A DNA stretch of 64,000 nucleotides from CAVPUA01 sp963828015 (lineage in GTDB: Bacteria > Actinomycetota > Actinomycetes > Mycobacteriales > Jatrophihabitantaceae), in contig CAWHCD010000004.1 in the NCBI GenBank assembly GCA_963828015.1, positions 744,001 through 808,000 of the forward strand, given 5' to 3'. The position numbers and the translations under genes were made by a program. A model generated the notes under the pieces. It was given only the letters and a program-made list of their open reading frames with translations, did no database searches and was not told where the DNA came from. Shown here piece by piece: positions 1 to 9,948 of this stretch (position 1 is the first letter of the stretch; every line of letters begins with the position of its first letter).

Positions 1-499
1 CGCCGTCGACCGAACCGAAGCGCTGAGCCAGTTGCAGCAGCTGCTTGGCCACCCGCCCGGGCACGTCAACGAAGATCAGATCGGCCAGCATCGTGTTGGT
101 GCGCCGCAACCGGCGGGCCACGACGCGCAGCAGCTGCATGGCGATCTGGGGCCGCTCCTGCACCCACTTCTGCAAAGCCTGCTTGGGCAGTCGCGCGATG
201 CGTCCGTCGGTCACGACGACGGCGGTGGCCGTGCGGGGTCCGGGGTCGAACAGCGAGAGCTCACCGAACTGGTCGGAGGGCCCCATCACCGCGACGAGGT
301 TCTCGCGCCCGTCAGAGGCCCGCCGGCCGAGTTTCACCTTGCCCGACAAGACGATGTAGAGGCTGTCGCCCGGCTCGCCCTCGGTGAACAGGACCTGCCC
401 GCGCGGCGCATCGAAGATCTCGAACTCGCCGGCGAGAGCCTCGATGTCCTCGGCGTCAACACCTTGGAACAACCCGGCCTTGCGTAGCGCGTCTTCCAC
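1..499 (-). CDS. crp: Crp/Fnr-family cAMP receptor-type regulator, N-terminal part
   Basis: Cyclic-nucleotide-responsive transcription factor of the actinobacterial Crp/GlxR type. About 166 residues are visible; the full protein is normally near 224, so the C-terminal helix-turn-helix lies beyond the left edge. The cyclic-nucleotide-binding domain is clear: a GEPGDSLYIVLSGKVKL segment near residue 40 and the phosphate-binding cassette FGELSLFDPGPRTATA near residue 75, with the Arg-Thr pair that contacts cAMP in the family. The GTG start at 499 is preceded by GAAGGGA. It points away from nth, as Rv3676 does in M. tuberculosis. A Crp-like palindrome lies upstream of hppA at 18385. Confidence 0.93.
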   Translation of the reverse strand, partial: MEDALRKAGLFQGVDAEDIEALAGEFEIFDAPRGQVLFTEGEPGDSLYIVLSGKVKLGRRASDGRENLVAVMGPSDQFGELSLFDPGPRTATAVVVTDGRIARLPKQALQKWVQERPQIAMQLLRVVARRLRRTNTMLADLIFVDVPGRVAKQLLQLAQRFGSVDG

Positions 500-546
500 G
501 TCAATTCCCTTCCACACGGACGAGCCGGATTCTACGCACCCTGTTC

Positions 547-795
547 TCAGCGGGGCCGACGACGGTTGCCGACCGGTCGCAATCGCCGAACCGACAAGCG
601 CTGACGAAAACGCCGAAGGGCCGATTCAGTGCCTTCCCGTACGAACGTGTCGAGCTCCGCGGGATTGGCATCGTCGAGAAACTGCTCGACCTCGTGCTCA
701 TCGGGGACCCGGTTGAGCGGCTCCTCGACCTTGCCCATGAACAGCATGAACCCGAGCAGAAGCACCGGGAACAGCAGCACGAGGAAGGCGATCAT
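547..795 (-). CDS. small single-pass membrane protein (Rv3675-like)
   Basis: An 82-residue protein with one N-terminal membrane helix (residues 2-20, almost all hydrophobic) and a charged tail: an acidic stretch around residues 29-56, then an Arg-rich end. A small membrane protein occupies the same place between crp and nth in M. tuberculosis (Rv3675), which supports the call. Its function is unknown. The ATG at 795 was chosen because the helix starts there. The gene lies 47 bp upstream of crp in the same orientation and diverges from nth across a 66-bp gap, so it may head the crp transcript. Confidence 0.7.
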   Translation of the reverse strand: MIAFLVLLFPVLLLGFMLFMGKVEEPLNRVPDEHEVEQFLDDANPAELDTFVREGTESALRRFRQRLSVRRLRPVGNRRRPR

Positions 796-849
796 CGCCG
801 TTGAGTCTGCCCGATCGGTGCGCTCGCGTCGCGCAGGCGCTCGCACATC

Positions 850-855
850 TAATGT
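850..855 (+). promoter_or_regulatory. -10 element of a leaderless nth promoter
   Basis: TAATGT fits the actinobacterial TANNNT -10 box and ends 6 nt before the GTG at 862, the spacing expected if transcription starts on the start codon. No ribosome-binding site is visible. No convincing -35 box is seen. Confidence 0.5.
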
Positions 856-861
856 TGTCCT

Positions 862-1596
862 GTGGCCGCGACTGCTGTGAAGACGCCAGAGACCGCGTTG
901 GCCCTTACCCGGCGGGCCCGCCGTATCAACCGCGAGCTCGGAGTGCTCTACCCCGACGCGCACTGCGAACTGGACTTCACCAACCCCTTGGAGCTCTCGG
1001 TCGCGACGATCCTGTCCGCGCAGTGCACCGACGTCCGGGTCAACCTGACCACCCCGGCGGTGTTCGCGAAGTACCGCACGGCCGCCGACTATGCCGGGGC
1101 CGACCGCGACGAGCTCGAGGCACTCGTGCGCCCGACCGGCTTCTACCGCAACAAGACGAACTCGATCATGAAGTTGGGTCAGCAGCTCGTCGAGCGCTAC
1201 GACGGTGAGGTGCCGGGACGCCTCGAGGATCTGGTCACGCTGTCGGGCTTCGGCCGCAAGACGGCCAACGTGGTGCTGGGCAACGCGTTCGGGGTTCCGG
1301 GCCTGACCGTCGACACCCACTTCGGGCGGTTGGTCCGCCGGTGGGCGTGGACGAGTGAGACCGACCCGGTCAAGGTCGAGTTCGCCGTCGGCGAGCTGAT
1401 CCCGAAGAAGGATTGGACCATCTTCTCCCACCGCATCATCTGGCACGGCCGGCGCATCTGCCACGCCCGCAAACCGGCCTGCGGGGCATGTCCGCTGGCC
1501 AACCTGTGCCCGTCCTACGGCGAGGGCCCGACCGATCCGCAGGTGGCGGCCAAGCTGGTCAAGTCCGGCCCCCAGGTCGCCGAGTCGGGCGTCTAG
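862..1596 (+). CDS. nth: endonuclease III (DNA glycosylase/AP lyase)
   Basis: Base-excision repair enzyme that removes oxidised pyrimidines and cleaves the abasic site. At 244 residues it is full length. The helix-hairpin-helix LSGFGRKTANVVLG carries the catalytic Lys133, and VDTHFGRLVRR carries the catalytic Asp151. The 4Fe-4S ligands are Cys200, Cys207, Cys210 and Cys216 in the C-x6-C-x2-C-x5-C spacing of the family. The stop codon touches the ATG of the NUDIX gene, so the two are co-transcribed and probably continue into the cupredoxin and marP genes. Placement beside crp matches M. tuberculosis Rv3674c. Confidence 0.96.
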   Translation: MAATAVKTPETALALTRRARRINRELGVLYPDAHCELDFTNPLELSVATILSAQCTDVRVNLTTPAVFAKYRTAADYAGADRDELEALVRPTGFYRNKTNSIMKLGQQLVERYDGEVPGRLEDLVTLSGFGRKTANVVLGNAFGVPGLTVDTHFGRLVRRWAWTSETDPVKVEFAVGELIPKKDWTIFSHRIIWHGRRICHARKPACGACPLANLCPSYGEGPTDPQVAAKLVKSGPQVAESGV

Positions 1597-2253
1597 ATGG
1601 CTCGACCGTTGTGGCTCGACCCGCTGATCGCGGCGGCGGACGGGGTTCAGGCCCTGGACATCTCCCGGGTCGTCCAACCCGCCGACGTCCTCGCGCGCGA
1701 TTCGGCCGTCCTCGTTGCGGTGGCCGAGGACGTCGAGGGACCGTCGGTGCTGCTGACCGAGCGGGCCCACACCTTGCGCTCCCACGCCGGGCAGGTGGCC
1801 TTTCCGGGGGGTGCGAGTGACCCCGAGGACGACGGCCCGGTCGGTACGGCGTTGCGCGAGGCACAGGAAGAGGTAGGGCTCGATCCGGCCACCGTCGAGG
1901 TGGTGTCGGTCCTGCCGGCGCTGTTCATCCCGCCGTCGCGGTTCCTGGTCACCCCGGTGCTGGCGTGGTGGCGGGAGCCGCATCCGATCCGGGCCGTCGA
2001 CCACAACGAGGCCCGCAGCGCGGTGATGGTGCCGCTCGCCGAGCTGGCCGAGCCGGCCAACCGATTTCGGGTGCGGCACCCGTCCGGCCACACCGGGCCG
2101 GGCTTCGAAGCGCAGGGGCTGTTCATCTGGGGCTTCACCGCCGGCGTGCTCAGCTTTCTGCTGCGGGTCGGCGGGTGGGCCCGGCCCTGGGATGAGAACC
2201 AGCAACGAGAGTTGCCGGCCTCCATGCTTCCCGCCGGTACCGTCGAGCCGTGA
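1597..2253 (+). CDS. NUDIX hydrolase, CoA pyrophosphatase type
   Basis: Predicted to hydrolyse CoA or related nucleotide diphosphates to phosphopantetheine and adenosine phosphate. The 218-residue protein has the UPF0035 signature LTERAHTLRSHAGQVAFPGG at about residues 49-68. It runs directly into the NUDIX box, GGASDPEDDG followed by REAQEEVGL, which holds the metal-binding Glu residues. Together these define the CoA-pyrophosphatase branch. The ATG follows the nth stop with no gap. The gene holds the position of Rv3672c between nth and the MarP protease. Exact substrate preference cannot be read from sequence. Confidence 0.9.
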   Translation: MARPLWLDPLIAAADGVQALDISRVVQPADVLARDSAVLVAVAEDVEGPSVLLTERAHTLRSHAGQVAFPGGASDPEDDGPVGTALREAQEEVGLDPATVEVVSVLPALFIPPSRFLVTPVLAWWREPHPIRAVDHNEARSAVMVPLAELAEPANRFRVRHPSGHTGPGFEAQGLFIWGFTAGVLSFLLRVGGWARPWDENQQRELPASMLPAGTVEP

Positions 2254-2666
2254 TGACGCGTCGCCTCGTGCTGGCCGGGGTGACGGCGTGCGTGGTCGGA
2301 CTACTGGCCGGCTGCTCCAACCATGCCGCCAGTGTGAACCGCCGGCCGCAGAGCGGATCCTCGACCGCGGCGGCCACCAATGGCGTCCAGCAGGTCACGG
2401 TGACCGCCGATGACCTCTACCGCTTCACTCCCGACACGATCACCGTGCACCCCGGTCAGGTGAAGATCACCCTGATCAACGTGGGGAAGGGCGCACCGCA
2501 CAACCTCTCAATCACCGGCTTCCCGGCCGACTTCGTCCCGCTGGCCTCGAGTGGGCAGACGACCTCGGCGACGTTCACCGCTCCGGCGCCGGGGACCTAC
2601 CAGTTCGTCTGCACGATCCACATCGCTCAGGGACAGACAGGCACGCTCGTCGTGCTGCCCAACTGA
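2253..2666 (+). CDS. cupredoxin-domain lipoprotein
   Basis: Exported copper-binding electron carrier or copper chaperone. A lipoprotein signal (MTRRLVLAG, hydrophobic core, lipobox LAGC near residue 24) is followed by a plastocyanin-like beta domain. Type I copper ligands are visible as the His in GAPHNLSITG and as Cys and His in FVCTIHIAQGQTG; the usual axial Met is Gln, as in stellacyanins. The ATG overlaps the NUDIX stop (TGATG); a GTG one codon upstream is the alternative. M. tuberculosis has a thioredoxin-like gene (Rv3673c) in this neighbourhood, so the redox protein seems to have been exchanged. Confidence 0.85.
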   Translation: MTRRLVLAGVTACVVGLLAGCSNHAASVNRRPQSGSSTAAATNGVQQVTVTADDLYRFTPDTITVHPGQVKITLINVGKGAPHNLSITGFPADFVPLASSGQTTSATFTAPAPGTYQFVCTIHIAQGQTGTLVVLPN

Positions 2667-2676
2667 GGCCGGCCCG

Positions 2677-3855
2677 GTGAACTGGGTCGATCTGGTCATC
2701 GTGGTGGCGGCGCTGGCCTACGCGGTCGGTGGCTACCGCAACGGCGCCGTCGTCGGACTGTTCTCCCTCGCCGGTTTCTTCGGCGGCGCGGTGCTCGGTG
2801 CCCAACTGGCCCGTCCCTTGGGCGAGCGCCTCGCGGGCGGCCAGGCCCAGGTGCCGGTGGCCATCGTCTGCGTGCTGGTGATCGCCCTGCTGGGGCAGAT
2901 CTTCGCGGTCTGGCTGGCCAGCTTCCTTCGCCAGCGCCTGCACTGGAAACCGGCCCGGGCGCTTGACTCGGGTGTCGGCGCGGTGCTCGGCGTGCTTTCG
3001 GTGTTGCTGGTCGCCTGGATGGTGGCCGTCCCACTGGCGTCCTCGCCCTACCAGTCGCTCAATGCCGCGGTCCGGCGTTCCTCGGTCGTCGCCGCGGTGA
3101 ACAACGTGATGCCGACGCCGGTGAGCGACCTGTACGGCAGCCTGCAACGCTTCATCGACCGCAGCGGGTTTCCGCAGGTCTTCGGCGCGCTGCAGCCGAC
3201 CCACATCGTCACGGTCAGTCCACCCGATCCGGCGCTGGCCACCTCGGCCGGCGTCGTCGCCGATCAGAAGTCGGTGGTGAAGATCCACAGTGAGGCGCCG
3301 TCCTGCGATCGGGGCATCGAGGGCTCGGGCTTCGTCTACGCGCCGCACCACGTGCTGACCAACGCGCATGTGGTCGCCGGTACCGATACATCGTCGATCG
3401 AGGTCGGTAGCAAGTCGCTGACCGCGCGCGTGGTGCTCTACGACCCGCAGCGAGACGTCGCGGTTCTCTATGTGCCTTCGCTGACGGCGGCGCCGCTGAC
3501 CTTCGCGCCCACTCCCGCGCAGACGAACGACAACGCGGTGGTGCTCGGCTATCCGGAGGACCAGGACTTCAACGTGCAAGCCGCGCGGGTGCGCGCTCTC
3601 GGCGAAATCTCCGGCCAGGACATCTACGGCAAGGGCAACATCACCCGCCAGGTCTATTCGGTGCGGTCGGTGGTGCGCAGCGGCAACTCCGGCGGTCCGT
3701 TGATCACCCCCGCCGGGCAGGTTCTCGGCATGGTCTTCGCCACCGCGCTGGACGACCCCCAAACCGGCTTCGCCCTCAGCAATGCCGAGATCACTCCCGA
3801 CGCCACCAAGGGGGCGACCTTGACCGCCTCGGTCGGCACGCAGGGCTGCAGCTGA
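2677..3855 (+). CDS. marP: membrane-anchored serine protease MarP
   Basis: Periplasmic chymotrypsin-like protease with a CvpA/colicin-V-type membrane region. In M. tuberculosis (Rv3671c) it is needed for acid resistance. Of 392 residues, four hydrophobic helices fill roughly 1-125. The protease domain follows, with catalytic His231 (TNAHVVAG), Asp260 (QRDVAVLYV) and Ser338 (RSGNSGGPLI). A lone Cys near residue 209 and one at the C-terminus could form the structural disulphide reported for MarP. GTG 2677 was chosen because the first helix begins right after it. It lies 10 bp after the cupredoxin gene and faces the epoxide hydrolase 6 bp away. Confidence 0.94.
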   Translation: MNWVDLVIVVAALAYAVGGYRNGAVVGLFSLAGFFGGAVLGAQLARPLGERLAGGQAQVPVAIVCVLVIALLGQIFAVWLASFLRQRLHWKPARALDSGVGAVLGVLSVLLVAWMVAVPLASSPYQSLNAAVRRSSVVAAVNNVMPTPVSDLYGSLQRFIDRSGFPQVFGALQPTHIVTVSPPDPALATSAGVVADQKSVVKIHSEAPSCDRGIEGSGFVYAPHHVLTNAHVVAGTDTSSIEVGSKSLTARVVLYDPQRDVAVLYVPSLTAAPLTFAPTPAQTNDNAVVLGYPEDQDFNVQAARVRALGEISGQDIYGKGNITRQVYSVRSVVRSGNSGGPLITPAGQVLGMVFATALDDPQTGFALSNAEITPDATKGATLTASVGTQGCS

Positions 3856-3861
3856 GTCCGG

Positions 3862-4791
3862 TCAGCCGGCCTTGGCCCACCGGATCAGCTCGCCGCTGAC
3901 TTCGTTCGGGGCCTCGTTGTGGGGGAAGTGCCCGACACCCTCGAGCAGGCGCCATTCGTACTCGGCCGACACGTAGCGTCCGGATCCCTGCGCGGTGCCG
4001 GGCAGGATGCAGGTGTCCAGATCGCCGTGCAGCTGCAGCACCGGTACGGTGATCGGCGCCCGCAGGCTGGCTACGTAGCGGTGGCCGTCCGGGCGCAGCT
4101 GCGAGCGCACCAGCCACCGGAACGGTTCCAGGGCCGTGTTGGCGACCGCCGGAATGCGCAGAGCCTGGGCGTAAGTCTCGACGTCGGTCGCGTAGCCCGG
4201 AGTGCTGCGCCAGTGGGCCCCGGTCCAGGACTGGAAAAGCCCCGTTATATAGGAGGAATCCTTCATCAGCAGCGCCTCCGGCCGCCGCGGCGTCTGGAAG
4301 GTTCGCAAGGCGTACGCCGACGCATGTGCCTGCCCCCGGGGCTCGGTGGCCACGGCCTGACGCAGGCGCAGCGGATGAGCCGCACCGAGCACAGCGAGGC
4401 GGCGCACGACCCTAGGATGCTGGGCGGCGATAGTCCAGCCGAGCAGACCGCCCAGGTCGTTGCCGACCAGGATCGCGTCCCGCTCACCGAGGGCCGCGAC
4501 GAGGGCGGCGATGTCGGCGGCCAGGGACGTCGCGTCGTAGCCCCGCGGCGGCTTGTCGCTGGCGCCGAACCCACGCAGATCGACGGCCACGGCGTGGAAC
4601 CCGGCGTCGGCCAGGTCGACCAGCTGCTGGCGCCAAGCCCACCAGAACTGGGGGAAGCCGTGCAGGAACAGCACGAGCGGACCGGCGCCCAGCTCGGCGA
4701 TGTGCAGGGCGATGCCGTTCGCGCGCACCATGCGATGCGTCCACGGGCCCTCAACGAGGACCGTGGACTCGACCGACGGTACGTCCGTCAC
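3862..4791 (-). CDS. ephE: epoxide hydrolase, alpha/beta-hydrolase fold (EphE-like)
   Basis: Predicted to open epoxides through an Asp-ester intermediate. The 309-residue protein shows the oxyanion-hole motif HGFP (44-47) and the nucleophile elbow GNDLGG with Asp112 rather than Ser, the mark of epoxide hydrolases. The acid is in HGDLD (Asp257 or Asp259) and the catalytic base is His288 in GVGHFPHNEAP. A GTG start at 4791 lies 3 bp after the stop of the holin-like gene, so both share a transcript. The location next to marP matches Rv3670 (ephE). The substrate is unknown. Confidence 0.88.
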   Translation of the reverse strand: MTDVPSVESTVLVEGPWTHRMVRANGIALHIAELGAGPLVLFLHGFPQFWWAWRQQLVDLADAGFHAVAVDLRGFGASDKPPRGYDATSLAADIAALVAALGERDAILVGNDLGGLLGWTIAAQHPRVVRRLAVLGAAHPLRLRQAVATEPRGQAHASAYALRTFQTPRRPEALLMKDSSYITGLFQSWTGAHWRSTPGYATDVETYAQALRIPAVANTALEPFRWLVRSQLRPDGHRYVASLRAPITVPVLQLHGDLDTCILPGTAQGSGRYVSAEYEWRLLEGVGHFPHNEAPNEVSGELIRWAKAG

Positions 4792-4794
4792 GCG

Positions 4795-5229
4795 CTAGCC
4801 GTTCGCAGGGGGACTCGAGAGCTCGGGGTGGGCCGCCGCGGACTTGACGGCGTCGATGGTGCTCTTGGTCGTCTCGATCGTGCGTTCGGGGGCCCGCACT
4901 CGCTGCACCTGCCGGTAGCCGAAGAAGGCGATGATGGCGGCCACCACCAGCAGGAGGGCGAAGACGATCAGGTAGGCCGCCCAGGTCCAGATGCCCGCCG
5001 TGATCAGCCCTTGGGCCAGCGCGATCAAGCCGAAGGTCAACGAGTACAGAACGAGGACCGCCGCCACGACGAACATCGAGATGCCTACTACGCCCAGGCG
5101 CGCGCTGGTCTTGATCTCGAGCTTGGCCAGCTCGATCTCGCCATGGACCACGGTGGACAGGTGGGTCGAGATGTCCTTGACCAGTTCACCGATGGACGGC
5201 TCGGAAGTGGCGTGCTTCGGCACGGACAC
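4795..5229 (-). CDS. phage-holin-family membrane protein (Rv3669-like)
   Basis: A 144-residue putative Actinobacteriophage-holin/superfamily III-type membrane protein of unknown function. An amphipathic N-terminus (residues 10-45, SIGELVKDISTHLSTVVHGE and following) leads into two long hydrophobic segments at about 47-75 and 80-104, then a basic-acidic tail. The GTG start at 5229 has a strong AAGGAG 9 bp upstream. It is first in a two-gene unit with the epoxide hydrolase. Despite the family name there is no sign of phage origin; the same gene sits here in mycobacteria. Confidence 0.78.
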   Translation of the reverse strand: MSVPKHATSEPSIGELVKDISTHLSTVVHGEIELAKLEIKTSARLGVVGISMFVVAAVLVLYSLTFGLIALAQGLITAGIWTWAAYLIVFALLLVVAAIIAFFGYRQVQRVRAPERTIETTKSTIDAVKSAAAHPELSSPPANG

Positions 5230-5322
5230 AGGCGCTCCTTCTGGCTCTACGCATCGCCCCCGGCGACGGTCTGTCCGTTATCTTCGCAGCCGCACCGGTT
5301 GTTTGGACACTCTCGGTCGACC

Positions 5323-7278
<1,956 letters not shown>

Positions 7279-7363
7279 CGTGGCCGTGACTCCGTAACGC
7301 CTCGGGGGACAGTGCCAGTCAGCTTGGTCCGGTCATCTGGCCGCGTCAACTTGGGTAGCGTCG

Positions 7364-8107
7364 GTGACTGTGCCCGATCCGCTGACCCCACTGCTGGGCC
7401 TCGACGGTGTCGATGCCGCGGTGGCCGAGGCCCGTACCGCCGTCGACGCGATGCTCAGCGACCGGGCTTTGCGCCGCCGTTCGGGCGATGTCTCGGCCGA
7501 GTCATCGGTCCGTGGGGCGTGGGCCTCGGCCTGGCTCTCGGGTGCCGAGGTGGCCTTGGAGGACGTCCGCTCGGGCGCGGTGATCGCGGATCCGATCGTG
7601 CAGGGGGCGTTGCGGGCCCAGTCGGCCATCGGGATGCTGGTCGACACGTGGTCCCATGCGCCCAGGCAGGCGCTGGCCCGCCTGCATGCCCTCGCCGCGG
7701 CGGATCTGGTCGAGGACCCGTCCGCGTTGGGTCGCCCGGCCCCGGCGGCGGCCGGCCGGCTGGACACGCTGGCCGAGGTGCTCGCCTCGACGTCGGCCCC
7801 GGCGGTGGTGGTGGCCGCGATCGTGCACGGCGAGATTCTGTCGCTGGACGCGTTTGCTCCGGTATCGGGCATCGTGGCTCGTACGGCGGTACGGCTGACG
7901 TTGGTCGACCGAGGGCTGGATCCCAAGTCGTTGGCGGTCATCGAGGTGGGACACCGCGAGCTCCGCGTCGAATACGGCGAAGCGTTGGCGGCCTACTCGA
8001 CCGGCGAACCGGCCGGGATCGCGCGCTGGATCCGTCATCAGGCCGCGGCTGTCGTCGCCGCGACGGTGGAGGCGACCGCGATCACGGCGGCGCTGGAACG
8101 GGTCTAG
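7364..8107 (+). CDS. conserved actinobacterial protein, degenerate Fic-like (Rv3662c-type)
   Basis: A 247-residue, Ala-rich, mostly helical soluble protein. Residues near 157-185 (VHGEILSLDAFAPVSGIVAR and on) line up by eye with the Fic core H-x-F-x-x-G-N-G-R: the leading His is Asp, and the Gly-Asn-Gly-Arg loop reads VSGIVAR. That suggests a Fic fold without AMP-transferase chemistry. Position between acs and the HAD phosphatase is that of Rv3662c in M. tuberculosis. The GTG at 7364 is the only plausible start and no ribosome-binding site is clear. The fold assignment is inference; the family itself is uncharacterised. Confidence 0.6.
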   Translation: MTVPDPLTPLLGLDGVDAAVAEARTAVDAMLSDRALRRRSGDVSAESSVRGAWASAWLSGAEVALEDVRSGAVIADPIVQGALRAQSAIGMLVDTWSHAPRQALARLHALAAADLVEDPSALGRPAPAAAGRLDTLAEVLASTSAPAVVVAAIVHGEILSLDAFAPVSGIVARTAVRLTLVDRGLDPKSLAVIEVGHRELRVEYGEALAAYSTGEPAGIARWIRHQAAAVVAATVEATAITAALERV

Positions 8108-8130
8108 GTCCGGACGGGTCTACCCATGGA

Positions 8131-8159
8131 AGCGGCGCCGCGCGGAACGCGACGCCGCT
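8131..8159. terminator. hairpin between convergent genes
   Basis: A 12-bp stem with one mismatch (AGCGGCGCCGCG / CGCGACGCCGCT) and a 5-nt loop lies 24 bp after the stop at 8107. No T tract follows, as is common in high-GC terminators. The rest of the 8108-8384 gap shows no gene. Confidence 0.55.
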
Positions 8160-8384
8160 GGCACAGTGCGCCGGGTATCAAGCGTGCTGTTTCCATGTCA
8201 TGCGCGGGCCGAGGCGAACTCAGTCCGCGCTGACACACCTGCTGCGAGGTGGGATCGCCGCGTGGGTGCCCGTCGGTGCTGTGCGGTGGGGACCGTTGGG
8301 GGCTGGACCGCCAGGACGTTCCCCGTCCGAGGTCCATTTCAGCCCTGTCCGGGCGCTCGCGCAAGTAGCGGGGGCGTTGTATTT

Positions 8385-9182
8385 CTATCCGCGCGTGATC
8401 CGCCGATGGGCGTACCAGGCCACTCCGGCGGCCGTCGCGACGCCAACGCCGGCGACGCCGATCTTGGTGGCCGCCCGGGGCGGGCGCAGGCCGGCCAGCC
8501 GGGCGCGCAGCGGAACGGCGTTGCTGAACGTCAGCACCGGCCAGGTCCGTTCGATCGCGATCTTGCGCAGCGCTCGGTCGGGGTTCACCGCGCTCGGGTT
8601 CCCGACCATCTCCAGCATTGGTACGTCGGTAACCGAGTCGGAGTAGGCGTAGCACTGGGCCAGGTCGTAGCCGCGTTCGGTGGCCAGCTCCTGGATGGCT
8701 TCGGCCTTGCCCGGTCCGAAGCGGTAAACCGCGATCTCGCCGGTGTACTTACCGTCCTCGACGACCATCTGGGAGGCGATGACCTTGTCGGCACCCACCA
8801 TTTCGCCGATCGGCGCGACCACCTCCTCACCGGACGTCGAGACGATCACGACGTCACGCCCGGCCGCCTTGTGCTCGGCGATCAGCGACACGGCTTCGTC
8901 ATAGACGATCGGGTCGATGATGTCGTGCAGCGTTTCGCTGACGATCTCGCGAATCTGGGCGACATCCCAGCCGGCGCACATCGCGGTGATGAACTGCCGC
9001 ATGCGGTCCATCTGGTCTTCATCGGCGCCGGCCAGGGAGAACACGAACTGGGCGTAGGCGCTGCGCAGCACGGTGCGGCGATTGATCAGGCCGCTCTGGA
9101 AGAAGGGCTTGCCGAATGCAAGCGTGCTCGACTTGGCGATGATCGTCTTGTCGAGATCGAAGAACGCTGCGGTTCGCGGCAT
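8385..9182 (-). CDS. HAD-IB family hydrolase (SerB-like, Rv3661-type)
   Basis: Phosphatase of the haloacid dehalogenase superfamily. Motif I is DLDKT at residues 9-13, motif II is the Ser in VSTSG near 112, and the Asp of motif IV lies in CYAYSDSVTDVPML near 180, all in the order expected for subfamily IB. The C-terminal 30 residues form one membrane helix (GVAGVGVATAAGVAW) with a basic end, so the enzyme is probably tethered to the inner face. Of 265 residues, none of the catalytic ones is missing. The substrate is unknown. It is divergent from ssd, as Rv3661 is in M. tuberculosis. Confidence 0.85.
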   Translation of the reverse strand: MPRTAAFFDLDKTIIAKSSTLAFGKPFFQSGLINRRTVLRSAYAQFVFSLAGADEDQMDRMRQFITAMCAGWDVAQIREIVSETLHDIIDPIVYDEAVSLIAEHKAAGRDVVIVSTSGEEVVAPIGEMVGADKVIASQMVVEDGKYTGEIAVYRFGPGKAEAIQELATERGYDLAQCYAYSDSVTDVPMLEMVGNPSAVNPDRALRKIAIERTWPVLTFSNAVPLRARLAGLRPPRAATKIGVAGVGVATAAGVAWYAHRRITRG

Positions 9183-9294
9183 CTAGCGAGGATACGGGCG
9201 GCGGCCGTCAAGTCGATCGTCCACAGCGGCGTGACCGTCCACATCTCTCAGCTTTGTCCGCGGCCCGTGCTGGCGGGCGGGTTGGCTGGCGGGC

Positions 9295-9948
9295 GTGACT
9301 GTGCTGGGCGTCGTCGGGGGCCGCGGAGGGGTCGGGGCCAGCCGCTTCGCTGCGACGCTGGCGGCTCGAGCGGCGGCCACGTTCGGTCGCTGCCTGCTGC
9401 TTGATCTCGATCCCTGCAGCGGCGGTATCGACGTGCTGCTGGGCGTCGAATCCGTTCCCGGGGCGCGCTGGTCGGGTTTGCGGCTGGCCGGCGGGCACCT
9501 CGATCCGGCGCTGCTGCTGGACGGTCTGCCGAGCTGGGGCGCTGTGTCGGTACTGGCGGCCGACTCACTCACCGCACCTCCGGTCGAGTCCGTCGAGCAG
9601 GTCATCGAGGTGGCCGCCCCGCTCGCGCCCGTGGTGATCGACTTGGCGCGCTGGCCCAGTCGTGAACGGTCCGCGGCCGTTTCGCGGTGCGATCTGATCG
9701 TCTTGCTGGTGACCGCCGACGTTCCGGGCGTCACGGCGGCCCGCTGCGTCGCCTCTGAGCTGCCGGTTCCGCTCGGGCTGCTCGTGCGCGGTAGCCGGGC
9801 CAGCGCGCGGGCGGTGCCCGACCTGGTCGGGGCCCGGCTTCTGGGCCGACTGCCGGGGCTCGGCCGGCGGGCCGTGGGGCTGGAGAATGCACCGCGCCGG
9901 ATGCGATTGGCCGCCAGCGGTGTGCTGGACGCGGTCGAGGCACGATGA
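9295..9948 (+). CDS. ssd: septum-site-determining/CpaE-like P-loop ATPase of the Tad locus
   Basis: MinD/ParA-superfamily protein that heads the Tad pilus operon. At 217 residues it lacks the N-terminal receiver-like region of longer homologues (Rv3660c is about 350). The deviant Walker A reads GGRGGVGASR at residues 7-16. Where MinD-type ATPases have Lys, this has Arg and Ala, so ATP hydrolysis is doubtful. A Walker B-like LLLDLDP follows near residue 38. The GTG start at 9295 has no in-frame extension upstream. The gene overlaps tadA by 4 bp (ATGA). Confidence 0.82.
   Translation: MTVLGVVGGRGGVGASRFAATLAARAAATFGRCLLLDLDPCSGGIDVLLGVESVPGARWSGLRLAGGHLDPALLLDGLPSWGAVSVLAADSLTAPPVESVEQVIEVAAPLAPVVIDLARWPSRERSAAVSRCDLIVLLVTADVPGVTAARCVASELPVPLGLLVRGSRASARAVPDLVGARLLGRLPGLGRRAVGLENAPRRMRLAASGVLDAVEAR

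Noticed and set aside
547..2205. A 552-codon open frame on the minus strand across nth and the NUDIX gene
   Set aside because: Only its last 82 codons read as a protein; the rest is Arg/Gly/Pro-rich antisense of two clear genes, a common effect of high GC.
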